DNA from: Rhyacophila brunnea
Lineage: Eukaryota; Arthropoda; Insecta; Trichoptera; Rhyacophilidae
DNA: 64,000 nucleotides
Assembly (NCBI GenBank): GCA_022495005.1
Contig: JAGYXB010000612.1
Location: 868,001 to 932,000, forward strand
Direction: 5' to 3'
Shown here: positions 32,501 through 42,528 of the stretch, in pieces
How the letters are laid out: each line of letters starts with the position of its first letter
Numbering within the stretch: position 1 is the first letter of the stretch
Notes under the pieces: generated by a model
What the model saw: only the letters and a program-made list of their open reading frames with translations
Told to the model about the DNA's origin: nothing
The model's database searches: none
Position numbers and translations under genes: made by a program

Positions 32501-35500
32501 AAAAATATATGGATTGATAGAACTCAGCATTAGAAATTATGGAAGAAAAATTGTACTTTTTCATCTCTCTTTCATCTTTCAGTCTCATCTGAGACTTATT
32601 TAACTTTACGTTTACAATTACAATAATTTATCTTGTACTATTACAATTTAAATTTACAAAAAAAAAAATTACAATTTACACTTGAAGGCCACACTCCATC
32701 AGAAACACTTGGACACCTTGATATTCGGCCGAGCAAAAAATATTGTAAGATCCAGTGGCAATTGGTACTTTTGTTTATTTAGATCATCAAGAAGGCTCCG
32801 TCTCTGGGTATCATACAGAGGACATTGCCAAACAATGTGATTAATGTCTTTAATCTCACTTCCGCACTAGTACCTAGTGTCGTTTATTATACTCAACTGA
32901 GCCAGGGATGCGGCAAGATTATAATGATCCGCTCTACAGCGATTAATTATTACAATTGTTTCCCTATTGAGCATTTTATTAGTACACATTGTTTTGGTTT
33001 CAGAACTGTAATGTAATTATTGAAAGTACATTTTTCCTTTTGTCAGTCTTTGTTTTTTTAATGTATTATCTGTTTCGGTTTTAGCAATTCTCTTGAATGT
33101 TTCCAAAAAGTCTGTATAAGGTATGGGGAGTTTATCTATGCTCCTCTCAAGAGTTGCTGTTTTTGCTAGACTATCTACTTTTTCGTTCCCCAAAATTCCA
33201 ATATGTGAAGACATCCAGTAGAATGTAAATGTGCAAATTGTACTATTTGTATTGTAGGTTTAATGACTAACTGTAGTGTCTGCCATGAACTGGATATAAA
33301 ATTTATAAAGATCCAAAGTCTCCGCTGTGTGGGACATATAGAAAGAATGAACAAAACATCAGCTTCGAAGCGCTTGACATCGACAAATCCAGAGGAGCGA
33401 CGACGTGCTGGAAAACGATGTGGATGGGTGGAATAGAAAAGGACCTCCAGACTCTCGGCACGCCCAACTGCCCTTCCAGAGCTGAAGAGAGGAGATGGTG
33501 GGGAGTAATGTTGGAGGTGGCACCGGGCCCACTTAGTCTGATAATAATTATAACATTACATTAAAATATCTGTGTAATACAATATGGCAATATGAAAATA
33601 ATTCTAATAGGAGTAAAGGTCAAACAAAAAAACACTAAATTAAAATCGAATCCAAAATATGCAAACGTAATTAATAGTATTCATCATCATCAGCCGGGGT
33701 CAATCTACTGCTGGATGAAGGCCTCCCCAAGCTTTCTCCAACTCTCTCGGTCCTGTGTCGTTCGCTGCCACGTATTTCCGCCGAACTTTACCAGTTCGTC
33801 AATCCAGCGGCTTTTAGGGCGACCCTGTGGCCGTTTTGTGCCCCTTGGGTACCACTGGATGACGGCATTTGTCCAGCGGCCGTCCTTTCGGCGAGCAATG
33901 TACCCCGCCCATCTCCATTTCAGCTGTTTGGCAACGTCTATTACATCGCGTACTCTTGTCTGCTTCCTAACCCACTCGTTCCTCTTACGGTCCTTTCGCG
34001 TGATGCCCAACATGCACCTCTCCATGCCTCGCTGTGTGACTCTTAGCCTTTGGACATCTCTCGTGTTGAGGGTCCACGCCTCGCAGCCATACGTGAGCAC
34101 GGGTAGCACACATTGGTTGAACACCCTACGCTTAAGACATAATGGTAGGTCACTCTTGAAGATAATATTCAGATGTCCGAAAGCACTCCATCCCAGCTTT
34201 GTTCTTCGAGCAATTTCATCGTGCATGCTTCCGTCTATGGACACCTGCTGTCCGAGATAGATGTAGCTGCTGACTTGCTCAAGTTGGGTGCCAGAAATAC
34301 AGATAATCCAGGGTCCGAAAAACAGTTCCTCATCACTTTTGTCCTTGAGACATTTATCTTTAGACCGACCGTTTGACTGACATCCGCGAGTTCTTGCATT
34401 CTACCTTGGAGGTCTTTCGGGTCTTGTGAGAGTATAACAATATCATCTGCAAAGCGCAGGTGACTGAGGTGTTCCCCATTAATTGGAACACCTTTTTCCT
34501 CCCAATCAAGTTTCCTAAATAAGTCCTCAAGAGTAGCGGTGAATAGTTTAGGTGAAATGGTATCACCTTGCCGGACACCTTGTTAATGGGGAATTTACAC
34601 GACCGTTTGTGGAGTTTCACGCATGCTGTGGCATCACTGTATATACTGTTCAATATGTTTATGTAGCGTCTGGAAATTCCTTGGTTGCTAAGGGCTTCTA
34701 TAATTGAGAATTTTTTGATGGAATCAAACGCCTTTTCATAGTCTATAAAACCAAGATATAATGGCAGTTTGTATTCCTGGTAGCGCTCTATGATTTCCCT
34801 GACGACCTGTATATGATCCATAGTACTGTAGCCTCTTCTGAATCCGGCTTGCTCTCTTGGTTGGTTCTCGCCTAGAACTGTTTCGAGACGGTTTGAGAGT
34901 ATTTTCGTGAAAACCTTATACAGAATTGGCAGTAGACTAATTGGTCGATAGTTTTTCAGATCTTTAGTGTCTCCTTTCTTATGGAGAATAATAATGGAGG
35001 CATTTTTCCATGACTCTAGGATGTTCTCTTCGTGCAGACAAGACGTGAACAGACGTGCGAGCACATCGCTCACCGTCCTCCCGGCCCGTTTGAGAACATC
35101 GATAGTCAGCCCATCTTCTCCTGGGGCTTTCCCACTCTTCATGCACATTATAGCATATTCCACCTCTGTGGTAGTAACCTCGGGAAGAGGATCTGCATAT
35201 TCTCCGTTCACCGGAAAATCTGATGAGTTGATGTCAGTGTCATCTTTGTATAGAGCGCTGTAAAACTCTACAACAATGTCCAGTAGATGATCCCAGTTAC
35301 GCACAATACTTCCATCTTGCGCTTTTAGTGTCATGATCTGTCGTCTCCCTATTGACAGATGCTGCTTGTTCTTATGTAAGCTCCTTCCTGACGCAACAAT
35401 TGATTCTACAAGGTTCATATTGAACTTACGAAGATCTTCTCGTATGTTTTTACGTAGAGTTTTGCACAGCGTGGAGTACTCGAGATCATTTGCAACTTGT

Positions 35501-38500
35501 TGCTCGCTTTTCGTACTCCTACGCAGCTTCATAAGATCCAACGTTTCCTTTGAAAGTTTGCTTACTCGCTCAACCACAGCAGCAACTGTCTCTTCCGAAG
35601 ATTCTATAATGATTTTTGTTACTGCCTCGGTGTTTTGTAGGGAGATGGGGTCATTTTCAGCTTGGAAAGCCGCTAGCCTGTTCTCCAGCTCTTGTTGGAA
35701 TTCGACTCTGCTTCTCAAGCCTCTGTGGACTCTGGGCTTCTGCATCAGTTTGGATCTCTCACGTTTGATGTTAAATCGTACTTTACACCTTACCATTCGG
35801 TGGTCGCTGCCAGTATTAAATCTGTTAATGACTGTGCAGTCTAGAAAAATATCCTTCTTGTCGGTGAGGATGTAGTCGATTTCGCTGGTTCGTTTTGCTG
35901 GGCTTCGCCATGTCCATTTTCGAAAGGCTTCTTTTTGAAGAATGAGTTCATGATGTAGAGATTGTGGTTTTCCGCAAACTCCACTAACATGTCTCCTCGG
36001 CCATCCCTGGTGCCATGTCCGAAGTGCCCGACCGCTACATCATCCTGGTGTTGAGATCCGATTCGTGCATTAAAGTCTCCCATGATGATAGTGAAGTGAC
36101 ATTTCCGTTTATTTTTCAACGTACTGATTTTTTCATATAGCTCCTCCACTTTTTCATCAGGTGAGTTTTGAGTGGGCGCATAAACTTGCAAAAGCAGAAT
36201 CTGGTATCTTTTGCTGAGCTGAAGTGTTAAACTTGCTACTCTATCTGAGGAGAAATCAAATTCAACTATGCGATCTTTCCAGAGTCTGTGGATTAAAAAT
36301 CCGACACCGCTTGTGCGTCCGGTCTTAGTCCCATTATAACAAAGTACATGTCTGCTGTGGAGATTGACGATATCGTCTCCTTGTCGTCTTACCTCGCTGA
36401 GCCCGACAACATCCCAATGGATTTTTTCGAGTTCTTCTTCGAGCTCTAGAAGTTTGGCGTTGCTGGATAATGTTCTCGCGTTATAGGTGGCAATGGTCAT
36501 CAGTAGGCAGCCGTTACCGTCTTTCCGGGGATTCTTAGCACCCTCTGCCTTCCCTTGCTGATTGCTGCCGTGATCAGTGTCAGGTTGGCCTCTGGAGAAT
36601 GAGGGCCGAGATTTTTGTTTATGTTCCATGGGGGTATTTGGACATAACAGACATAACATAACATAGAATAGTATTAATAAGTAGTAAAAATTCAAAATTG
36701 GATGGAACAAACAAACAACAAACTTTAAATACTAATTTAGAAACCTTCGCAGGTGTGCGCACAACTGACAAAAGTTTCATCGCAATCGGATGAATGGTAT
36801 AGGAACGCATACGAATAGAAGAAGAAGAAGAAGATGGTTGTACTAATTCAGAAACCTTCACGAGCGTGCGTACAACAACTGATCAAAATTTCATCGCAAT
36901 CGGATGAATGATATAAGAACGCATACAAATAGAAGATGATAGAATAAAAGAAAAAGTAGAAGAAAATGGTTGTACCAATTCAGAAACCTTTGCGGGCGTG
37001 AGCACAACACTTGATCAAAATTTCATTTCAATCGGATGAATGGTATAGGAACGCATACGAATAGAAGAAGATAGAATAGAAGAAAAAGAAGAAGATGGTT
37101 GTACTAATTCAGAAACCTTCGCGGGTGTTGGCACAACAACTGACGAAAGTTTCATTGCAATTGGATGAATGGTATAGGAACCATACGAATAAAAGAAGAA
37201 GACGAAGAAGATGATTTTTCTAATTCAGAAACCTTCGCGGGTGTGCACACAACAACTCACCAAAGTTTCATCGGAATTTGATGAATAGTATAGGAACGCA
37301 TTCGGGACAGACAGACAGACAGACATTTATTTTTATATATAACATAATATAGCCTATAACCTTCGCGCAAGTGCAAGCAATAAGTTGACAAAGTTTTATA
37401 GCAATCGGATGAACGGTATGGCAGTGCATAAAATACAAATAAACAAACAAATATTGATTTTTATATATTAGATATTAAGCAATTTCTATTTTGTTTTCCA
37501 GTCCATCATCATTTGAAAATGTCACATCTAAATGGTATCCCGAGATAAAACACCATTGTCCTGACACCCCTATGATATTAGTCGGTGAGTGTCTTAATTA
37601 TCATATTTTTTGTGTTTCACTTTGATTGTTTCATCTTGTGTATCATTCGTTGGATAAAAAAAAAGTTCATTATATATTGCTCCTTTTGCGATGTCTATTC
37701 TCTATAGTGCAAGGTGATAAGATAAACAAAATTATCAACTGTCTCTAGTCCTGGGAAGTGCGCTATTATTGTGCAACTGAGTACTTTGATATATGAAAAT
37801 GAACATGATTTTGGTTTTGAATTCATTTGTCTCATAACGAAGGACTCTGCTTTCTACCTCTATGCGCTAACATTTATTTAGACACCTCCGTCCCAGGGAC
37901 ATATTGATTGATCAATAACCCCCTCTACATTCGGGCGTTTTTTCATTCGCTGGATGAACGCATCGCAGTGCATGCGTAGCCTGCGCAATGCCTGCCTCAA
38001 ACTTCTGTTCTATGTTAGTGTTTCCAACCGAATGATTCCGTGATAAATGTATAATAGTAAATTATACTATTTTTTTTTGGCATAATAATATAATTTTGAA
38101 AGACTCGAAACGAAAAATGTTCTGTGTAGTATAGTTTTTTCAAAATACTTTTTACATCTTTCTATTAAAATCAGCATTATAAAAAGATGACAACACTGCT
38201 ACCCGTGAAAAATTGAAAACTATTTGACGTACAAGTGTAGACAGTTGACACGGTGCGTTAACACACTTTCAACCTAAGACATGCGCAAAACTACACAGTG
38301 TTAAAACCAGAATTAAAAAATTAGAGTGAAGTAGAAAATGAAGTGACCAAATGTATACGTAGCTAATATCTATTTTTGCTCATCATTCGATGGACACAGG
38401 TCACAAATTTGACTTTGAGACCAAGATATTGGGTTAGAATGAGGGATATTTTTCACGCATGATAAAGGAGGCCATCAAAACACACCAAAGTCTGACAATG

Positions 38501-40863
38501 TTAATAAAGATGATAGTCTACTGACTCTTTCAATAAAATGCAATATCCGATCTGGTATCTTTGGTCATTGCAAGTGATACAGTACACCATCAACTCCCCT
38601 TTTTTTAACTCTACGCCTAAAATGTTAAGATAAAACAGATGAAGAACACACAGTGACCCAAAAACCTAATACATACGATGACCTATGCTTTATATTATAG
38701 ATATCGAAAATTATAGTCGACATTATGAATCTTTGCGAAACACCTTGTAATATTTTTTGATACATGGTACAGTAAAACCTTGTTAGTAAGAACACTGATA
38801 ATTCGAAATTCGCTGTAATTCGAAATTTTCCTGAAAAAAAACTCCCTTGAACATTATTTTCATATAAAACCATACCTTTAATTCGAATTTCGTAATTCAA
38901 AATGATTTCAGAGTCCCTGGCATATAAAAATATTCAATAAATCGTAATAAAGTACATTATTTGATGAGAATTTTTTTTTTTTTTCAAAATTTTAATATTT
39001 TACCCCATATATTTCATAATTCATAATTCGAATTTTTTTTCGATTTTCGGTCCCATGGAATTCGTATTAACGAGGTTTTACTGTATCATTCACTTGTGCC
39101 GGTGCAGAATTTTAATCGAATCGACTTTCCATAAGATAAAGGTGGGGTTATTTTTGATTCTGTTTCAGGTACAAAAATAGATTTGCGGGACGACAGAGAA
39201 ACCCTTAGTTTACTTTCTGAACAAGGTCTGTCGCCGCTTAAGAGAGAACAGGGACAAAAATTAGCAAACAAAATCAGAGCGATTAAGTATATGGAATGTT
39301 CTGCCTTAACACAACGCGGCTTAAAACAGGTATATATACCCATTTTTCACATCTGTGAAAAATAACATAGTTTAATCCATACCATGTTCGATCCTAAAAA
39401 GATTTTAATATGGATCTCCACAGAGTGTATCAACAGGTTTTTTTTTTTTACTTAGAAATGGATTTTGGCCACTTGCTCAACCTATTGGGTCCAAACACAC
39501 ATTGAAAAATAACATGTGACTTGCCAGACACAAGATTTGAACACGGAACCCTCGACATTATAAGCCGACGCTGTAGCCACTTGGCTATCGCGGGCGTCAG
39601 TTTAATCTTAGTTAATTTTAAATAATATTACATTGTATATACACTCACTTTAAAGGTGTTATCTGTCAATTCTTGGTGGAAAGATATTTAGTATACAACA
39701 GAGGAAGAAATTCTAAACATAACTACAGAACTGTGCGTGTTTCATCCACTTACACTGTGACTTGCAGCGCCGTGTGTCTTGGCTCAAAGAAGGGCATTGC
39801 CAATAGTTTTACAGTGCAACCGAAACAGTTGAATTGTTAATGTAGCCTATACATATTACATTAACAATCGCAGCGCACACAAAGTAGGGGGTTTTGGGTC
39901 CGGACCCCCCAAGGAATGGAAAAAATACAAATTATTTAGGTGAATGGAATATTACTTCTTCTTTGTCAATACCTTATGACTTTGGGATCGTGATCTGGAT
40001 AATTTCTTTTGGGATTGGTCCCACTACTCTCAGCGTTCTACGACATGCCTGTGACCACTTTAAGACCAGTGGCACTTATGAATTTATATCACCTGAGGCA
40101 TTCAATGTTTGGTTTTATATTCTTATGCGGCATGTTTAAAAGTCAACAGTGCGGACGACACAAACGGACACTAATGATCCTAATAATAATAACCACTTAT
40201 GGATAACGATAAATCGTCGGTGAGCAGTTAGTTATACCTGTAGGCCGGGTGTTTACCGCTAGACTCAAAGTGAGGAGTGTCTGGGTATGGGGAATGTACC
40301 AAGCAAAGTGCAGAGGTCCACGATTGAAGCACCTGCTAGATTTTGTTAACTCCGTCCCCTCCCCTCCTACTGCCTTTAAAATCAATAATAAATTAATATG
40401 ATTATTTCTTTAGAAATGGACCACCCCCATACTATATTACCATATTTTTGTGTGCGCGCCTGAATATGTAGTAACATTACAAAAACTTTCTGGAAAATCG
40501 CTCTTCTATATTCGTGACTATGAAATGTGTTGACATGCCTGTGCCCGATTTAATACGATTTCTTATATTTATTTGCGCTGGCGTGATATTACGGATCATT
40601 TCATGATTTTACGTAACTGTCTTTACTGCAAGTTTCCGTTCCGTAAATTGAATGTTAGGATGGTCTATGTCTGATTCTTTGTTGTTACCGTGTCAACTGC
40701 CTAATTGTTATGTTTAAAAAATCTGTAAATCGAATTTTTATTCCCTACATTGAATTTGTCGAATAATTTTTCAATCCATTTGCAGGTGTTCGACGAAGCA
40801 GTGAGAGCCGTCCTTAGGCCGGAGCCCCAGAAGCGACACCAAAGACGGTGCGAGATCATGTAA
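26473..40863 (+). CDS. Mtl: Mtl (Mig-2-like) Rac-family small GTPase, complete coding region over five exons
   Basis: Exons 26473-26588, 32293-32442, 37502-37584, 39169-39329 and 40786-40863 join in frame to 588 bases, 195 residues, the length of Drosophila Mtl. Motifs: P-loop GDGTVGKT (13-20), switch I YVPTVFDNY, switch [22 protein letters not shown], guanine-specificity TKID and ECSAL, the Mtl-type segment [15 protein letters not shown], a basic tail and the CAAX box CEIM for prenylation. Every intron is GT-AG and codons split across the junctions are restored correctly. Mtl/Mig-2 proteins are Rho GTPases that control actin remodelling in cell migration and axon outgrowth, at the plasma membrane. 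Residue 22, next to the P-loop, is Lys (codon AAA at 26536), where Rac and Mtl relatives have Leu or Met. The introns are 5.7, 5.1, 1.6 and 1.5 kb and full of repeats. Confidence 0.95.
26589..29855 (+). other. Mtl first coding intron, left part
   Basis: Mostly AT-rich spacer. Around 27063-27240 a degenerate tRNA-like head (GTGGTAGATTGTCC, then GCGGGTTAGAATC) suggests an old SINE. At about 27700-27960 lies a copy of the repeat family also at 44480-44960 (blocks CTCATCGTGACTTATTGTC, GTGTGAAGTTCTCT and AGTCACTTGTAGCTAAC). Frames at 27530-27857 fall in this repeat and are not genes. Confidence 0.55.
28567..28601 (+). other. Cryptic or poison exon candidate in Mtl intron 1
   Basis: A 35-base GC-richer segment lies between ACATTTGGCACAG and GTAAGAA, a strong acceptor and donor. 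Its length is not a multiple of three, so inclusion between exons 1 and 2 would break the Mtl frame. It may be a regulated poison exon, a leftover exon or chance. Confidence 0.25.
29856..30127. mobile_element. hAT-like element end, truncated
   Basis: CAGTGTTTCCCAACGTGGGG at 29856 followed by a CCCCACCGGGGGGCAA stretch is the classic look of a hAT terminal repeat. The partner end (complement GGGAAACACTG) is not found in the following 2 kb. The fragment abuts the long palindrome, whose formation may have removed the rest. Confidence 0.5.
30128..31507. repeat. 1.38-kb near-perfect palindrome (long inverted repeat) in Mtl intron 1
   Basis: The left arm (30128-30800) and right arm (30832-31507) are reverse complements at about 95% or better by eye, with a 31-base AT-rich loop. 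The inner ends are GTTTGAACATGTACC and GGTACATGTTCAAAC; the outer ends contain ATGCTCGTCG and its complement CGACGAGCAC. Mismatches are scattered single bases and one-base indels (for example CTGTGATCCC versus the complement of GGGATCATAG). No transposase, TIR-style short ends or target duplication is seen. RNA from either strand would fold into a hairpin with arms of about 670 bp, and Mtl pre-mRNA would include it. Confidence 0.92.
31508..32292 (+). other. Mtl intron 1, right part
   Basis: AT-rich spacer ending in the acceptor TTGTTTTTCAG before exon 2. No other feature recognised. Confidence 0.5.
32293..32442 (+). CDS. Mtl: Mtl coding exon 2
   Basis: Encodes [20 protein letters not shown] through switch II ([20 protein letters not shown]) to CFSVT, between TTTTTCAG and AG/GTAATA. 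Contains the catalytic Gln of the DTAGQ motif. Confidence 0.95.
32690..33250 (-). pseudogene. LINE fragment: RNase H end and C-terminal Cys/His motif
   Basis: On the minus strand, about 33225-33017 reads [19 protein letters not shown], the end of the RNase H domain of Jockey/I/R1-type LINEs (usually W.PSH.GI.GNE.AD.LAK). From about 32945 the frame continues with [17 protein letters not shown], then [20 protein letters not shown], the C-terminal CxxC...H....C-like zinc motif, and RRSLLDDL. Stops and frame changes show it is dead. It lies in Mtl intron 2. Confidence 0.75.
33290..33540 (+). pseudogene. Second LINE 3' remnant, opposite strand
   Basis: Plus strand reads [20 protein letters not shown], then [14 protein letters not shown], the typical LINE tail LRW.GH..RM...R..K......G.R..GRP..RW. 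The following ERRWW..M..VAPGPT part and a stop-rich frame show decay. It lies immediately beside the previous fragment but belongs to a different LINE type. Confidence 0.65.
33705..34300 (-). pseudogene. RTE C-terminal tail
   Basis: Continues in a third frame with [20 protein letters not shown], then [34 protein letters not shown] and [20 protein letters not shown] to [11 protein letters not shown] and a stop at 33705. This is the standard RTE tail after the reverse transcriptase. Confidence 0.88.
34360..35920 (-). pseudogene. RTE reverse transcriptase domain, frameshifted
   Basis: Reads [69 protein letters not shown], all conserved blocks of LINE reverse transcriptases. At about 34585 the frame changes and the next blocks continue in another frame: [10 protein letters not shown] and the catalytic [14 protein letters not shown] (about 34485-34445). 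Both Asp residues of the ADD box are intact, so the loss of function rests on the frame changes. Confidence 0.88.
35841..36633 (-). pseudogene. RTE endonuclease domain
   Basis: From Met at about 36633 ([17 protein letters not shown]) the frame enters the exonuclease-endonuclease-phosphatase fold: [28 protein letters not shown] with the catalytic Glu, [27 protein letters not shown] with catalytic Asp and Asn. The final SDH motif is reached only after a frame change near 35925, in the next frame ([12 protein letters not shown]). Family function: nicks target DNA to prime reverse transcription. Insect gene sets often label such ORFs craniofacial development protein 2-like. Confidence 0.88.
36727..37469 (-). 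mobile_element. Helitron 5' end with minisatellite array
   Basis: On the minus strand, A/TCTAATATATAAAAATC at 37469 and a second TTATATATAAAAATAAATGTC start near 37340 resemble the TC-starting 5' ends of insect Helitrons, including the element at 58827. Inside are about five tandem units of roughly 115-130 bp, each with a TTTCATCGCAATCGGATGAA-like core and a GAAGAAGAAGATGGTTGTAC spacer. The array is shared, inverted, with 58850-59345. No CTAG-type 3' end is seen, so the element is truncated; the RTE LINE lies about 60 bases beyond. Confidence 0.75.
37502..37584 (+). CDS. Mtl: Mtl coding exon 3
   Basis: Encodes [20 protein letters not shown] and DTPMILV, between TTGTTTTCCAG and GTCG/GTGAGT. 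Split codons AG/T (Ser) and G/GT (Gly) join exactly to exons 2 and 4. Confidence 0.95.
37585..38769 (+). other. Mtl intron 3, left part
   Basis: AT-rich spacer with no recognised gene or repeat. Confidence 0.5.
38770..39083. mobile_element. 314-bp pogo/mariner-type MITE
   Basis: Ends CAGTAAAACCTTGTTAGTA and, inward from the right, CAGTAAAACCTCGTTAATACG, flanked by TA on both sides (38768-38769 and 39084-39085). Interior carries repeated AATTCGAA motifs and is non-coding. CAGTA ends with TA duplication indicate the Tc1/mariner-pogo group. It lies in Mtl intron 3, ending 85 bases before exon 4. Confidence 0.85.
39169..39329 (+). CDS. Mtl: Mtl coding exon 4
   Basis: Encodes [20 protein letters not shown] through [12 protein letters not shown], with the NKxD-type (TKID) and SAL base-recognition motifs. 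Flanked by CTGTTTCAG and AACAG/GTATAT. Confidence 0.95.
39381..39597 (-). mobile_element. tRNA-derived SINE, family A, in Mtl intron 4
   Basis: Same layout as 20441-20655: on the minus strand CGCCCGCGATAGCCAAGTGG head, a degraded B box, GTCTGGCAAGTCACATG, TTGAGCAAGTGGCCAAAATC, ending at the GATCGAACATGG tail. Older and more diverged than the 60204 copy. Confidence 0.82.
39598..40785 (+). other. Mtl intron 4, remainder
   Basis: Spacer with chance frames (39894-40206 plus, 40197-40385 minus), none with recognisable similarity. Ends at the acceptor TCCATTTGCAG. Confidence 0.5.
40786..40863 (+). CDS. Mtl: Mtl coding exon 5
   Basis: Encodes [20 protein letters not shown], then RCEIM and stop TAA. 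The basic stretch plus CEIM forms the membrane-targeting prenylation signal. Confidence 0.95.
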   Translation: MFDEAVRAVLRPEPQKRHQRRCEIM

Positions 40864-41135
40864 GAGCTGCCCGACCACACGATCGATCGCCTCTCAAGTG
40901 CTGCCGCCCGATGGCATCTAAATTTCAAATTACAATTCATCCGTCGCACGACGAAACGTGCGGTGCTCGAATCATACGGATTTAATACAATTACACCCGG
41001 TTCCGCCGACCGGAGTTCTGGCGTGACTCATTGCAAAATTAAATGAACCATTCTTGAATCCTTCCACCTATGAATATTTGCCATATTACTGTTTTTCTAC
41101 ATTTTTTCAAGTACCAAAATTTAGCTACTTTCTTT

Positions 41136-41141
41136 AATAAA
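41136..41141 (+). terminator. Mtl poly(A) signal candidate
   Basis: AATAAA 273 bases after the Mtl stop, in TTTCTTTAATAAAATTTAAA. First good hexamer downstream; later ones exist. Confidence 0.55.
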
Positions 41142-42213
41142 ATTTAAAATTTAAATCTGAAGTTAGTCGCAAGTCAGTAACACTCATTGGTTTATATTCA
41201 TTCGTATATCATTTAACCTGACGTATAAACTTGGTACTGCATTGAAATTTCAAATCTACATATTAATAACGTGGGTAAATCAACAGTTGAAAAATAATTA
41301 TGTACACTAAGATCTCGTTTTACGGTCGAAAATATTCCATAAAGTAAATTGGCATATAACTAATTGATTTCCATACAATTTCCATAAATTTGGTCCGAAA
41401 ATGTCAGAAAAGTTTTTAGTTGAACTTTCATTTTATTTATTTCAAAATCACAAAAACAAATGCTTTTCTCAACGGGATCACTTTGAAGTATGATATTCAT
41501 TCCTTATTTAAAATGAGATGGCATTTTTGACAAATCCTTCAAGGTCAACTATTTGCCTACGTAGTTCATTCTACATGTCATATATCATTTTTGTCAAAAT
41601 TTTATAATGCGTTTACGCACCGCCATCTTTAGATTAATAAAGCTTGAGCATAACTTTTTGAACAAGCAACGAGTGTTCCACTTTTCAGCTGTCAAAATCA
41701 GATCCCAGATTGCTTGACATATTGATTCGCCCTTTCTCGTTTCAAATTGAATTTGATTTGAATTGAAAATTCTCACATCACATATATTAACTATCAGTGT
41801 TATTTATTAATAATATACATTCCTGTTATTCATCACCTGTCAAAGTCAGACTAGTCCTTCACACAAAAATCGGTGGTAATATCGATTTCCAAAAAATATG
41901 TAGGATTGATCTATGCATTACATTTGTAGAAAGTGTATTAATGCTAGTGTATTATTTATCATTTAACTCATCTATAAGTGAACACGAAAGACTTGTCAGT
42001 ATGAGCACTCTATAGACAATGACAGGCAATGACAGGTCATCCATAGACAACGGGAGGGGCGGAAATGTAGGACCAATCGTGAATGTATCGGCTTTCTCTT
42101 CAGTCGGCAATGGTTTATGTCGTTCATAGAATCCAAATATTTCCATCATCTCCAATTGTTTATTTGCTCATATTTTCTACATATATCCCATATACATATA
42201 TTATAGTATGTAT
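41142..42213. other. Spacer downstream of Mtl
   Basis: AT-rich, no supported gene. Short frames at 41594-41776 and 41952-42155 are without similarity. Confidence 0.5.
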
Positions 42214-42528
42214 CAGTGGCGAAATGTAGAGGTGGATTGTGGAGATCTGACATAAGTAGGGTACACTAAACATTGACAGTCATAATAATTTGTTTACATT
42301 GAACTAAGAATACAAATTGCAGATGGTGTTGGTTAGTTTTTAAGATTCATTTATGTAATTGGAAGAATAATATTTTTTATCTATTTAGGCAGGGTTTAAT
42401 TGAATTTTATAGACTAACCAACACCATCTGCAATTTGGATTCTTACTCTAATGAAAACAAATAAGTATGACTGTCAAAGTTTGGTGTGTACTATTTATGT
42501 CGGATCTCTACAGCCTACCTCTTCACTG
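42214..42528. mobile_element. hAT-like MITE, reference copy with long inverted arms
   Basis: Ends CAGTGGCGAAATGTAGAGG and, read inward from the right, CAGTGAAGAGG, followed by matching GAGATC.GACATAA. The two halves pair over most of their length (GCAGATGGTGTTGGTTAGT versus ACTAACCAACACCATCTGC), so the element folds into a hairpin about 120 bp long. CAGTG ends suggest hAT, but flanking eight-base sequences do not match cleanly. Relatives are at 13935-14990 and 63357-63835. Confidence 0.75.

Larger units (their letters stand above)
33682..36666 (-). mobile_element. Nearly full-length RTE-clade LINE with 9-bp target duplication
   Basis: A 2985-bp element reading leftward inside Mtl intron 2, flanked by AATAGTATT on both sides (33673-33681 and 36667-36675). 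The 3' end is a short ATG/ATC-type simple repeat (GATGATGATG on the minus strand), usual for RTE elements. It carries an AP-type endonuclease, then reverse transcriptase, then the C-terminal tail. At least three frame changes, near 35925, 34585 and 34325, break the polyprotein, so it is inactive despite its full length. Confidence 0.9.

Noticed and set aside
33592..34260. 222-codon plus-strand frame
   Set aside because: It is the antisense shadow of the RTE LINE C-terminal tail.
35333..35875. 180-codon plus-strand frame
   Set aside because: Antisense shadow of the RTE reverse transcriptase frame.
36730..37300. CRISPR-like regular repeats
   Set aside because: Units of 115-130 bp are repeated along their whole length without unique spacers, and the genome is eukaryotic; it is a Helitron minisatellite.
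41270..41700. Possible extension of Mtl 3' UTR with regulatory motifs
   Set aside because: Nothing beyond a poly(A) hexamer could be supported without transcript data.
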